Shown in pieces: positions 1-9,811 of a stretch of 31,349 nucleotides of DNA. Both the position numbers and the translations under genes were made by a program. The notes beneath the pieces are model-generated. The model saw only the letters and a list, made by a program, of their open reading frames with translations. It searched no databases and had not been told where the DNA came from. Source of the stretch: Elysia marginata (taxonomy: Eukaryota > Mollusca > Gastropoda > Plakobranchidae); contig BMAT01013011.1 of assembly GCA_019649035.1 (NCBI GenBank), positions 155,104-186,452 of the forward strand, read 5' to 3'. Positions within the stretch are counted from its first letter, which is position 1. Every line of letters begins with the position of its first letter.

Positions 1-38
<38 letters not shown>

Positions 39-79
39 GAGGGAGGCAGACAGAGACAGAGACAGAGAGAGAGAATGGG
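1..79. repeat. (GA)n microsatellite and purine-rich flank
   Basis: An uninterrupted GA dinucleotide run fills about the first 34 bases. It decays into GACAGA and GAGAGAGA units to about base 79. The array touches the window edge, so its true length is unknown. Confidence 0.97.
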
Positions 80-126
80 AGAAAGGGGCAGATAGTGAGT
101 CTGGCATAAAAGAAGAGGTGGCAATG

Positions 127-350
127 CTTTTGTTTCATTTTTATCTGTCTGTCCCTCTGTCTGCCTTTCGTTTTGCTGTATTTCTCTCTCTCTCTCTTTC
201 CCTCTTCGTCCTCCCCTTTTTCTGACTCTGTCTTTCTGTCTGGTTCTCAGTATGTGTCTGCCCATACTCACCCCGCTCCTCTGTGCCATATCTTTCTCTC
301 TCACACACACAAAATCCCTCTCTCTTTTTCTCCTTCTTGTTTATTCACCT
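127..350. repeat. Pyrimidine-rich CT/CTGT low-complexity tract
   Basis: The + strand is almost all C and T here, with CTGTCTGTC and (CT)n units. It opens several frames simply because CT-only DNA cannot encode stop codons on this strand. The two 66-73 codon frames over it are therefore not treated as genes. A shorter CA-rich part follows near 300-420. Confidence 0.9.
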
Positions 351-479
351 TTTATTTCCACACACGATCATGAACCCCCAATTTTCTTCCCACGAACATC
401 AACCACAAATAACACACACGCACGCCTCATTTTCTCCAAACTCTTATTCAGCCTCTTAGATGGACAAACTTGACCACTA

Positions 480-1960
480 CTCATTACTAAAACTCATCAA
501 GCTATCAATCGGCTATCTTCTTCTCAACGGCTGTCATTGCTTTTCATTCTAGAGGCGTTTCTGTCTGGTCTTCTGCCATGCACACTCACCGACACACCCA
601 GTGTTTCCCAGTATTATCTCTGTATCTTAAGATTCTTTTAACCCTTGATGGTCGCAGCACGCGTCGTTCACAGCCCATCATCAGTTATAAATGCATCCAG
701 ATCTGAGGCCACAGCGGTAACTAGGTCGAACAAACGAACTGAAAAGTATTGACCCATAACGCGCAGCATTTTATGACAATACTACAATACATTGTGTAAC
801 GTAAGACAATAAGTTTAACCTCATCATATCACTGCATTAGGAAAATGAAACATCTTCTGCGCTGAAACACATAAATATGTTATTTATTTAACAAAAAGGC
901 TGAACAGTGCCTAACAATAGAAAGCAGTAATGTTTTTTTCTTGAAATCTATCTCTGCCCATGTCCTCTACTTGTTATCTCACTCACTATATCTTTAACCA
1001 AAGTTCAACGTAGAACATTGAATAGAATCTTCCAATATAGTTAAATTCGGCGATCTGGCCTGCATTCCGGCATCTTGCTGTAATATAAGGCTCATTCTTC
1101 TTTCATCAACTCAGGCGGGAAACATTCGCCACAATCTCCGGTCTAAACCGCAAGTTCTATAGAGCACTTCTATTGACATCACGCGGCTGTAATCTCTAAG
1201 CTTGTGGAGTGAGCTGAGATTGAAGATGTGCACAGATACTGTCAGTCATTTCGATCCTTCTTTAAGAGAGGTCTTGCAGTTTTGCAGTACTATTTCGCAC
1301 TTTGCATTTTAAATAGCGGAAGGGGAAAAACAGAATAATTTGAGGTCAGAGACGAAGCAATACACTCCCGTGGATTTTCTTAACATCTTTTCTTTATGTT
1401 TCGAAAATTGTACAAGTGTCCAAATCATTAGATAAAAACCCTTATTGGTCATGCGTTCTGGCTATGTTGCGGTACATACATCTAAAACTTCTTTTGCTTT
1501 TCATGGATTAGTATTAACAACTGTATGAATCAGAACTTCCCTTGTCACATTTGATTTTTTCTATTTCTGTTTAAGCCTCATCCTCTGACTCTAACCGCTC
1601 CCTCACTTTAACAATTGACATTTTAAACTGCATATTATAAGCATTATGTAATCAGACTGTCTATAATGTTTTCCTGTTTTCTTCCTTCTTCTTACCCCCT
1701 CCCCCCGAAAAAAAAACAAACCAACAAAAACAAACAAAAAAAAAAACGAAACTCAATAGATACGGAAGGAACTACTTTAACGTCTCGATGATACTAATAT
1801 CTGAAAATGGGACAAAGAACGACTGAACTTTCTCCCAACTAATCTCTTCATCTTAAAATTTGCTGAATTGAATAACAATGCAGTAGACTTTTAGTGTCAC
1901 AGGGGTCAAGACTCCAAAGTCAACGGAAACCAGTCAGCAATGAACAAGACTAGTACCCCC
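480..1960. other. AT-rich non-coding stretch
   Basis: No frame of convincing length or composition is seen on either strand. The stretch is unique-looking AT-rich DNA. Its only low-complexity part is a C-run followed by A-rich DNA near 1692-1751. A slightly GC-richer patch at 1130-1210 has no open frame worth reporting. Confidence 0.6.
1690..1751. repeat. C-run followed by A-rich low-complexity tract
   Basis: A run of C residues changes abruptly into A-rich sequence with CAAACAAA and CAACAAAAAC units and a terminal poly-A run. Confidence 0.9.
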
Positions 1961-1962
1961 AG

Positions 1963-2097
1963 CCAAAGATATGATTAAGCGAAGACGTGGACACTCGACC
2001 CGCCAGTCAACAGGGACTGAGCGCACTGGACAGACACATGGAGGTCTTCCTGGAGCCTGAAGAGGCCATGAATTCTGAATGGGATTGGCTAAATTAA
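1963..2097 (+). CDS. Short coding-like GC island, function unknown
   Basis: This is a GC-rich patch in AT-rich DNA with two overlapping open frames. Frame one runs 1975-2097 (40 codons, stop TAA). It is rich in acidic residues and ends MEVFLEPEEAMNSEWDWLN, with an internal ATG at 2038. Frame two runs 1965-2060 (31 codons), has an ATG at 1971 and is basic, with an IKRRRGHS segment. A possible but weak splice acceptor, CCCCCAG, precedes base 1963. I recognise no family. The acidic frame has protein-like composition, but the piece is short enough to be open by chance. A conserved non-coding element is an equally good reading. Confidence 0.15.
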
Positions 2098-2602
2098 AGT
2101 AACTAGTGCGACATGTACCATGTCACAGCTGTCTCCTACTTTTTCTGGCATGGGTTTAGATTTCCAAGATAAATGGCAGTTGTAAGAGTATTTAAAGGGT
2201 TAAGACTTCAGCAAATCTCAAAATACATACACGTAATTCTTTTCACAGCATACTTATACATATATTTGAAGTCCATTCTTATTTACGACGCATTAGCATG
2301 GTAGTTTGAAAACTTAAGTAAGCCAAAGTTTAAAACTTTATTGCATGAAAGACACATGTTTGCACTTCGAGATATCCTACACTTACTGCGCATTTTAAAG
2401 CGATCGTCTTGCTAAACGTTTAGGGTTATACTTTAAACAAAATTAATGACGTTTAAATAATGTAATGATTTATGCTCGTCCGATATTGATTTTTAGTGTG
2501 TAATGAAAAATAAAGTCAAACTGCCTTTTAAAAAAATTATCAAGGTTAGTTTGTATAAGATGGCAATAGAAACAAAGAGAAATCAAAGTTGTATTGACAA
2601 AA

Positions 2603-2628
2603 AAAAAGTATTAGTAAGAATACTTTTT
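2603..2628. repeat. Small perfect inverted repeat
   Basis: AAAAAGTATT and AATACTTTTT pair over 10 bp around the 6-nt loop AGTAAG. The arms are AT-only apart from one G/C pair, so the hairpin is weak and may be accidental. Confidence 0.85.
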
Positions 2629-2886
2629 ATCTTAGTTTCATTAATTGATTTCGTGACTTAAGTATCTGTAGATTGTCCTACAGTTTGTTTTTTTTTTTTG
2701 GCTGAAGTGATAAGCAATAATAGTATGCTTACAGTTAATTTGTAATAAGCACAATGTCAGAGACAATCGGTGCTCCTGGGGAATGACGTTAACTCCCCTT
2801 GACGTGAGACTATGAATACTATTTTGTTTAGCTAGTTATAGAGAGAGCGTTTAAGCAAGGCTTAACACGAAGACATGGCTGTATTG

Positions 2887-2902
2887 TATAGAGCGCTCTA
2901 TA
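2887..2902. repeat. 16-bp perfect palindrome
   Basis: TATAGAGCGCTCTATA equals its own reverse complement. Related AGAGCG and GGGAGCG words lie just upstream and downstream. A palindrome this long is expected by chance about once in two windows of this size. Confidence 0.9.
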
Positions 2903-3507
2903 TCGAGAGTAACATTTTTAGAGGGAGCGAAACCTAAAGAACCAAAAGAAACATTATGGGTTACCGTTCTAAATTTCTTACAAACCCGACACACATAACA
3001 TTGACTCATGGTGCTAGATCTTGACGAATTTCCAAATAAAAAGAAAATTACTTTTTATACGTTAACAATGTTGAATTTGCGCGAATCATATTTTTCATAA
3101 TAATAATGACAATTTTTTTCCTTTAAATCGTGCAGTTCACACCTTTTTTTCTTTTGTACTATATACAACGCTGCACCCATTAAGCTTTCATTTATATTTT
3201 TCTTTCAAATGAAAATGTAGAACCAATCCCTCTTTTAGTCTGCCATATACCCCTCTCTGTCGTGTAAAGAACCACAACTCACAGTTTACCTTATCATTCG
3301 AACTCATGACCATTTTTTTACGGCTCATTAATTTAATTCTTTCTCCACTGCCTCATTTAAGTTTCTGTAATACAGTTAAACATCTTTGAGAGACTAAAAC
3401 TATGTATAACCCACACCAAACCATGGAAAGAACATTTTGTGTAAATCTACGAATACGCTCTTTCTTCCCCCTCGATGCAAATTAATCTTCTTCTTTCATT
3501 CTTACAG

Positions 3508-3682
3508 GTCCACCCACGCCAGATGTTTGACAACCAACAGCATGAAGGGGCGGCCCAGACACTACCCGAGTAAACATTCGAGTCTGAAGGCAAGTGGGTC
3601 CAGAAGGTCTTCAACGAGCGCTCAAGAGTGTACAGTAGCGCTAAAGGACGGTCGTTTAGTTGGTCCTCAATCTAGTCATTAG
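3508..3682 (+). CDS. Candidate 3'-terminal exon, function unknown
   Basis: A strong splice acceptor (TCTTCTTCTTTCATTCTTACAG) ends at 3507 and marks the start of a sharply GC-richer block; hand count for 3541-3600 is 34 of 60. Two frames are open from the acceptor. One has 21 codons to a TAA at 3571 and contains HPRQMFDNQQHE. The other runs to TAG at 3680-3682 (58 codons), is rich in Ser, Lys and Arg, and contains KGRPRHYPSKHSS. An AATAAA polyadenylation signal lies at 3804-3809, as expected for a last exon. I recognise neither product, and no partner exon is identified upstream. The acceptor, composition change and poly-A signal agree, but each is common alone. Confidence 0.28.
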
Positions 3683-3732
3683 TTTGACCTTAAAACACAC
3701 AGTCTTAATTAGTGTCAAACCAGGCGCACCCT

Positions 3733-3780
3733 AACACACACACATACACACACTCCCAAACAAACACACGTCCACACCCC
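3733..3780. repeat. (CA)n-like microsatellite
   Basis: An interrupted CACACA array with CATACACA, CAAACAAACACA and CCACACCCC units. Confidence 0.9.
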
Positions 3781-3803
3781 AACGGTACTAATTAAACTCT
3801 TCT

Positions 3804-3809
3804 AATAAA
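3804..3809 (+). terminator. Possible polyadenylation signal
   Basis: AATAAA lies about 120 bases after the TAG that ends the candidate exon 3508-3682. GT-rich sequence (TTGTGTTATAAAAGATGTGTTT) begins about 20-30 bases further on. The hexamer is frequent in AT-rich DNA, so its value depends on whether the exon is real. Confidence 0.25.
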
Positions 3810-4437
3810 ACAAAAAGGCTTTATCGTCGTCATTGTGTTATAAAAGATGTGTTTAATTAACAAACATGATTAACTCTCATTTGAACAATCCTCCTTTAAT
3901 TAAAAATTGGGATCAGTATTATTCGTCTTGGATGCACCCTTTAACCTCGATACATATTTAAATCGCTTTAGGTTAATGATTCTGTCATTTCACCTTTTTT
4001 AGTAAGATGTTCAAAGGATCTAGTTATAACGAGAGATAAGAGCCGTTAGTTTTCCGAATATGGTCGAAGAAAAATGGAAAATGTGAAGTAACAGATACAA
4101 TGTATGAGGATAAGCCAAAGAAACCTAGAGTGATTGTTGTTGTTTTTTCGGTCCAGGAACTTTGGAATCCACAAAATCAATTAAGAAGCATAGCGCAATC
4201 ATTGCAAAGTTTGCGACGAATTAAACTACCTATTATATTGCCACTTTCATGACTGTATAAAATATTTCATTCTCTTGCTTATAATGCGGATGCTATTGAA
4301 GTAATAATTATCAACAAATTAGCAAAAAAAAAATCTTTCTTAACTACGCAATAAATGAACCTATATTACAACCATATTCTACGCAGCGTTGAGTCACACA
4401 GTGGTAGACGCGAAACTGTGTCGAACGCGAAACTAAC

Positions 4438-4660
4438 ATGATGACCAACAAAATTAATGGCAAGGCAACTGGACCAGAACGGGTCTTCAGGTGCAATAAC
4501 GGACATAATGCGGCAGGGAGCGACTGGACGCCTGGACCCGCAGATCTCCAATGTCAACATTGTGGGGCCTGGCGTTAACAGCCAAGAGGCGGCCAGGCGC
4601 TCACGGAATCGTAATACCAAATTGACGAGTATTATGAGAGTTCGGCTAAGCGAAAACTAA
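4438..4660 (+). CDS. Overlapping small frames, one zinc-ribbon-like
   Basis: This GC-rich island carries two ATG frames. Frame A (4438-4578) has 46 codons and starts with a double ATG. It shows C19-x3-H23, W30 and C39-x2-C42-G43, that is CNNGH followed by CQHCGAW. That resembles a small zinc ribbon in which a CxxGH knuckle and a Trp precede a CxxCG knuckle. Frame B (4457-4660) has 67 codons and contains QEAARRSRNRNTK. It has no recognisable motif. The minus strand is also open for 84 codons (4366-4620), so openness here is partly compositional. An internal CAG|GTGCAA at 4490 could be a donor. The zinc-binding reading is inference from residue spacing only; I recognise no orthologue. Confidence 0.22.
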
Positions 4661-4662
4661 AC

Positions 4663-4685
4663 AAACACGGAAATTGTCCGTGTTT
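4663..4685. repeat. Small perfect hairpin
   Basis: AAACACGGA and TCCGTGTTT form a 9-bp stem around AATTG, just after the stop of the frame ending at 4660 and followed by TTCTAAAA. It looks like a bacterial terminator, but the window is eukaryotic, so this is probably coincidence. Confidence 0.85.
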
Positions 4686-4875
4686 TCTAAAAGTTTCTGT
4701 CTTACGCGAATAGGCGTCAGCGTTAGGTGGACTGGTATAACGGAGACAATAAAGATTAGAGAGAATATTGTTATTTTGTTCGTAATAGCAAATTGCGTGT
4801 CATAAGGTTCTTCGAGAGAAGGAGGTACTTTGTTCTTTTAAATGTCCCAAAAAGCTTTGTGAGGTTTTTATAAGG

Positions 4876-5106
4876 ATGAGAAACTGGTACGACATATGGA
4901 AAAGACAAAGGTGTAGGCGCGTGGTATGTTCCAAGGCGTGTTGCCCCTCCTTGAAAGCTGAGCTAAGCGGTGCGTCAGATATTTTTTCTCAAAGAATCAG
5001 AAAACACCATAATTATCTTTCTAAATGCGTAAACTGCAAAGACGTTCATATTCCTAACCACGAAAGGGAAAGTCCTGATTATTTTGTAGATTCACCCAAG
5101 GAGTAG
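4876..5106 (+). CDS. Small ATG frame with cysteine pairs, unknown
   Basis: A complete ATG-to-TAG frame of 76 codons. The N-terminal third is basic (WKRQRCRRVV) and holds CSKACC. The middle carries CVNCKDVH and the C-terminus is acidic (ESPDYFVDSPKE). A CxxC plus nearby His residues could bind a metal, but the spacing fits no family I know. There is no signal peptide and no good flanking splice signal. It lies about 215 bp after the zinc-ribbon-like frame, and both contain CxxC motifs, which may be coincidence. The first half is GC-richer than the flanks. Confidence 0.18.
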   Translation: MRNWYDIWKRQRCRRVVCSKACCPSLKAELSGASDIFSQRIRKHHNYLSKCVNCKDVHIPNHERESPDYFVDSPKE

Positions 5107-6525
5107 TTAAAGTCCTGCGCTTTATGCATGTTAGGTCTTATTCTCTGGTAAAAGTTGAAGTGCGCTGCCTACGTGCGTTATGTGTCATAATCATGCGGAA
5201 AAAGGAGCGTTAGAATGTTATGTTTTAGGTCTACCCCTCGAGTCGCAGATAAACTTTTTTGTTACAGCTCATTGAATTCATATTTTTATTCCCATTAAAT
5301 GTAAAACCATAATAGGGATATTGTCTATATTTAATTACTACATTTTTTCTGCTTTTTATAGAGACAACTACATTGGAACTGTAGCGTTGTTTTAGTAAAT
5401 GTTTAAATATCATTCAAAATTTTTAAAAAATGCAAATATTTTCATACGACAAAAAATTATATGTATCGATGTATTAAAATCACAGATTTTCCCTCTGTCT
5501 GAGACATTAAAAATGCACACACAAACGCCCATTTGATTAGTTCTTTAAAAAAATGCATGGAAATAATGAAAGAGATCGGGGAAACAGCAGTTTAAATTTT
5601 AAAAAAAGCTGTCAAAGTATTCTCATGCTCTTTTCTTAGTCATGGCTATTTAGGTCTAATCACAGACTACAGACTTTTAAACAGTTTTATAACCTCATAT
5701 TTTGGAATTTATAGCTTTGAATGAGAACAGGTGTTATAATAATTTTGTTCATAAAAATATGAAAATAATGTATTGGAAAGGCAAGAACATGTACCTCTTG
5801 AAGTAAAGTACAATGAGTACTCTCTGATACGTATATTTTGCTGAGTTCTTTGTTCCATACTCAGTTTGCACTAAAATCCACACAAAGCTCGTCGCGTGTA
5901 ACAAAAAAAAAAAAATCGACTGCATGCTATTATAGTTTAAAAAAAAAAACAAACTAAAACAGCCGACAGATGACAAGAAGCTTTGCCTCAGTACAGTCGA
6001 CTCTAAAACCTCAAAATCATTATGATTGGCTTAACAAAAAATTAAAAAATATATAAAAACTCTGAAATATATTTCTCATCTAAAATATTTTTAATCAAAG
6101 GGTACAGTTAGATTTTTTAAAAAGTGTTTGTAAAACTTAGCATTTTATTTTGTCTTTTGAGTCTCTACTAAAATACGTATAGGTAGTTGAGCAACCGAAA
6201 CAAAAGCTTTAAAATAATCTATTGTCAAAAGGTTTTGTATGAATCGCTCGAAGAAGTTTTTCCTTTGAAGTTCTACAAATTAATGCTAAGAAAAATCAAG
6301 AGGATATCAATACAGCTCACGTTTTTTTACTGTTAAGTAATCTTTTTTCAAAATTGGCTGATATAAAAACGTACGAATCTGAGTTTTCTTGTTTTATAAA
6401 AGAAATGAATTTTTTCACCTTTTGCATCTTGTCAACAATTGTGTAATTAAAAAAACCAGCGACGAAAAGCCTTAAAACCCTCATAAAATTTCGAGTCATA
6501 TAGTAAAGAGTGCAATCTACACACG
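5107..6525. other. Very AT-rich non-coding stretch
   Basis: No credible frame is seen. Poly-A runs lie near 5901-5913 and 5939-5949. The open frames here are short, Phe/Lys/Ile-rich and typical of random AT-rich DNA. Confidence 0.65.
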
Positions 6526-6539
6526 CGATTCTGTCTTAG

Positions 6540-6614
6540 ATCAACCTGCGCCTTGCTGACCCTGTCCTGACCCCCCGGTATGGCTGGTTGCTAGCACAGA
6601 CTAAAGGTTCCTAG
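6540..6614 (+). CDS. Candidate short terminal exon, unknown
   Basis: A plausible acceptor (GATTCTGTCTTAG) ends at 6539, exactly where composition becomes GC-rich. The phase-0 frame then runs 24 codons to TAG at 6612-6614. It contains NLRLADPVLTPRYGWLL, which is protein-like in composition. The piece is too short to identify. The GC-rich block continues to about 6730, past the stop, including a GGAGGATATAAGCCTTCAGGG stretch, so a conserved non-coding element is a fair alternative. No polyadenylation signal is evident close by. Confidence 0.2.
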   Translation: MNLRLADPVLTPRYGWLLAQTKGS

Positions 6615-7441
6615 GCTAGGAGATGACGATAGCAGATATAGAGATTTAGCATTAGGGCTTTGTCTAATCTTGAAGCGGATGTCATTCCCTGCACCGCATG
6701 CAGGAGGATATAAGCCTTCAGGGACAAAATATCTGAGTACAAATGCTCAATCTTAATTAAAGGCATTGCTCCCTCTATCCTTTTTTCTGGTTTTGTAGCT
6801 TTACAAGAAATCTAGACAGTGTAGGCAGGTTATTCTGTCTGTCGTTTAATTAAAAAAAGATTTTTACACACCCTGCCCATATTGTTTGTTTATTTACCTA
6901 TAACTGTTTGCTTATTTCTTGCTATTCTTTGAGATGTTTCTATGGTTTTTGTTTTAATTTTTACGCATTTACTCTATGCTCATATTTACTTTTTTTATGA
7001 GAGCGTCAAGAGACAAAGGTTACAGTCTTTGACCTCTCAAATAAAAAAATCTGTGGCTAGTGTTTATGATTGCAATGGTTTATATTAAGACAGTAGAATT
7101 CTAAGTCTCCTTGAACTTTCACAGATTAACTTTTTGGGCAGCTGAATGTCTCTTTAGCGTCCCAAGGATACTTTTTATAGATTTACATGCTTGACGAGCG
7201 CTCCAGTTGACTGAAAAACAAACAACAAAGTTATAATGACTTTTGTAAATCAAGCCTATTAAATTAACTCGTCAGCTGAAAGAGGTGAAACAAGTTGAAA
7301 CATTTTTCAAATCTTAAACAAATTAAATAAAATTTTATTTCAAAGGTTTTCAAAGATATTCCCTTTCTTATCCACATCGCTCTATGGTAAATGAGAACAT
7401 AACGTTCACAATAAGTACCGATACAGTAGGAACAATATTAT

Positions 7442-7445
7442 NNNN
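7442..7445. other. Four-base N gap
   Basis: NNNN is present in the given sequence at the edge of an AT dinucleotide array. It is probably an unresolved length of that array or a scaffold join. True distance across it is uncertain. Confidence 1.
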
Positions 7446-7468
7446 ATATATACATATATATATATCCA
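7446..7468. repeat. (AT)n microsatellite next to the gap
   Basis: ATATATACATATATATATATCC directly follows the Ns. Confidence 0.95.
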
Positions 7469-8750
7469 TATTTCATCCAAACTAAACTTTTGAAAAAGGA
7501 ATATATAAAGCAGTTAAATACAAAATTACCAATCTGGAACAAGTTTTGTGCTATACGACTAAATCTGTGTATATATTTTTACAAAGTATTTGTGCCAAAT
7601 AAAAAAGGAATTGTATAGAGTTCAAACTAATTTTGTTCCATACACTATAAGTAACTTTTGAACTTAAAAAAATATTATCAGTGTTTTTTTATGATTGTTA
7701 AAGTACAACCGACGTCCCTAATAATTCACTCAATAAGAACAAGACCTAATAATTTAATCCTGCTTTTGACATAAACCGTGAGGCGTTTGCCCCTTCCTTG
7801 GAGTTGACTATTAACTTTTTGATATTTACAAATAATACCAAACTGTGGTCAATTCCTTCCTTTCCCTCTATTTATAATGTACTAATGAATAGATGTTTTT
7901 TTCTCCTAAAAATGCCATTAGTTTATAGTAAACGAAAACACCACTTTAATATTGATTTTTTTTACACTTCAGGATATAGTCTGTCTTTGATGTAATCTTA
8001 AGTAATTCGAGTTACTTTCCCCTGACCTTCTTACAAGACCTTACAAAATAGAAGTGACAGGAAGACTAACAGTAATGGAAAAATCATTATCAAACGGAGT
8101 GAGCCAACGTTTCTGACCTACATCTACTTATTGGTGCGGAATTGTGTACCAAAAATGGTATAAGAGCGTTTTTTAGATGCGTTATAATATATTTTTTTTT
8201 GTCTTGCCACACGAAGAGATGCGCAAACTACAGGAACGAAGGCGGAAGAGATTCGTGTTTCCTAAGTTGTAATGCAGATTTAGGTCAGAATCATTTCTCT
8301 TTATTACTCATCAAGACGTGTTGGCACTTACTGAGCAATTATTTTGTTCTATTCTTTATCACACTATTAAAGCTTATACTGAATGAATTACAGGAAGTCA
8401 GCCGCCGTCGTACATTTAGGCCTATGTAATTTTGACCAAACGAAATCAACTTCACATCTAAAACTTCACTATTCATTTCCTTTATTTATGAAGTAGGTTT
8501 GCTTTTGCCCAGCTTTTTAACTATACTCAAAAGAGAATTTTTAAAGAGTTTCCCTTTGCAAGTTTCCCTTTACTCTCACGTTTAAACGAAGCCCTCTAGA
8601 AGAAGTATAAACAGGAATGGAAGGGGGCGAGTTTCCTAGACGTTGTTAAAATCCTTTCAAACACCTTTTAGGCCTCATGAAAATCCATTGAAAAGGGATA
8701 TTCTGCTTTCCTTTCTACTACTCAACTCAATTTTCTTTCACTTACATCAG

Positions 8751-8855
8751 GGATCATGTCATGCGCCAAGCTACTGTCTAAGGACCACAGACTTAGTATT
8801 TTCAAGTTTCTATTTAGGGGACAAACTTCGCTGCAACAACCGCAGCCATCAGTAG
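8751..8855 (+). CDS. Candidate cysteine-containing terminal exon, unknown
   Basis: A very good acceptor (TTTTCTTTCACTTACATCAG) ends at 8750, where a GC-richer block begins. The phase-0 frame reads 34 codons to TAG at 8853-8855. It contains three cysteines (GSCHAPSYC and LRCNNRS). A short Cys-containing last exon would suit a small secreted protein, but no signal peptide exon is identified. The stop falls at the edge of an inverted-repeat cluster (8852-8882). The same frame is open upstream through the pyrimidine tract to 8643, without an ATG near its start. Confidence 0.2.
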   Translation, partial: GSCHAPSYCLRTTDLVFSSFYLGDKLRCNNRSHQ

Positions 8856-8882
8856 CGGAAGTCATTACCCGCTACAGTAATG
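8852..8882. repeat. Two interleaved inverted repeats
   Basis: GTAGCGG (8852-8858) pairs with CCGCTAC (8869-8875). CATTAC (8863-8868) pairs with GTAATG (8877-8882). Each half of the second dyad lies on opposite sides of a half of the first, so the two stems are interdigitated. A true pseudoknot would need a 1-nt loop to cross a 7-bp stem, so mutually exclusive hairpins or overlapping protein sites are more likely. Confidence 0.8.
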
Positions 8883-8989
8883 AATAGACTCGCCTCCTAG
8901 TGACCAATGACCTGCTGACCGTTTCCTGGGTTGATAAAGTAAATCTGCCGCAAACCTCTGGTGTGGGTAGCATTAGTGAAAATTTAGAG

Positions 8990-9772
8990 GTCTTTTGGAT
9001 TTTACAAAGAATAAGTGTCTCATGAAAAAAGAAAAACCTTGTTTAAAATAACATGATGCATAACTCGGGACATGTAATATGCTACAAGCCGCCTTATCAC
9101 GAAATTATGAAAGCTAAAACGATGAATAATTACCATCCACTGCTTTTTATGAAAAATAATGACAAAACTGCGGCACTGAGAAATTTGCAGTGAACGTTCG
9201 TTTAATATTATGTACTTTCGATAAACCCTTTTTTCGACTTTCTATACATGTCAATGAATTACAATCATGTTGCGGAAATAATATCACAATTTTTCTTATT
9301 AAATTAGTGTGTCAACATTTTCTTATAACTTTATAGTGTAATTATGTGAGAACAAATTTCCGGTTAAGAAAAATCAAAACGTTACTAAAATTATATTCTT
9401 CTTTGAATACAAGCTTTTTCGTTGAGCAAGACTTGTAAAAGCAGGAAAGATCACAAAAAAATGACAGTCAGAAAAGCTTTTAAAAAGTCCACTTTTGATA
9501 GATTTTCACAAACCTTACGGTATCATCATCACTCGTAAAAGAGAATGCGATGTACACGTAGGCACCGAAATCGGAAGTAATGAACGTAAACGCTCTAAAC
9601 CCAGGTTTGCCTCTATCAGAGTTAACATCACGCAAGCAAGCATCTTTCTATTTACTTTTTTGACTAGTTTTTTTTCTCTCCCAAAGATTCTCGAAGATCT
9701 AGAGATTTTTTATTTACACATTTTGTTTGAAAGTACCTGATTCTCTCGATGTCTATTGAAAACAGTAACAAA

Positions 9773-9811
<39 letters not shown>

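Larger units (their letters stand above)
2100..3500. other. AT-rich non-coding stretch with small dyads
   Basis: No credible frame is seen. It holds a perfect 10-bp stem hairpin at 2603-2628, a 16-bp palindrome at 2887-2902, and a small TTAAGC/GCTTAA stem near 2850-2865. Poly-T and poly-A runs occur near 2587-2608 and 2689-2699. Confidence 0.6.
3690..4365. other. Non-coding stretch with CA tract
   Basis: It contains a CA-rich microsatellite at 3733-3780, the AATAAA at 3804, then ordinary AT-rich DNA. No frame is worth calling. Confidence 0.6.
6740..8740. other. AT-rich non-coding stretch containing an assembly gap
   Basis: Nothing codes convincingly. It holds the N gap at 7442-7445 with its AT microsatellite and many poly-T runs. 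The words CAAAGG (7015) and TTTGACC (7028) face each other and resemble TCF/LEF or nuclear-receptor half-sites. The 95-codon frame at 8142-8429 starts with GTG and has no ATG near its beginning, so it is not called. Confidence 0.6.

Noticed and set aside
173-473. Plus-strand frames of 66 and 73 codons near the window start
   Set aside because: Low-complexity CT and CA DNA; one has no ATG at its start.
2887-2902. 16-bp palindrome as a restriction or integration site
   Set aside because: About half an occurrence is expected by chance in a window this size, and nothing around it suggests a mobile element.
4663-4685. Stem-loop followed by T-rich DNA resembling a rho-independent terminator
   Set aside because: Microsatellites, splice-like signals and lack of operons mark the window as eukaryotic, where this signal has no such role.
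8142-8429. 95-codon + strand frame with a hydrophobic C-terminal half
   Set aside because: Starts with GTG and has no ATG before its last codon; no splice acceptor supports an exon.
8852-8882. H-type RNA pseudoknot
   Set aside because: The loop crossing the 7-bp stem would be only 1 nt, which is sterically implausible.
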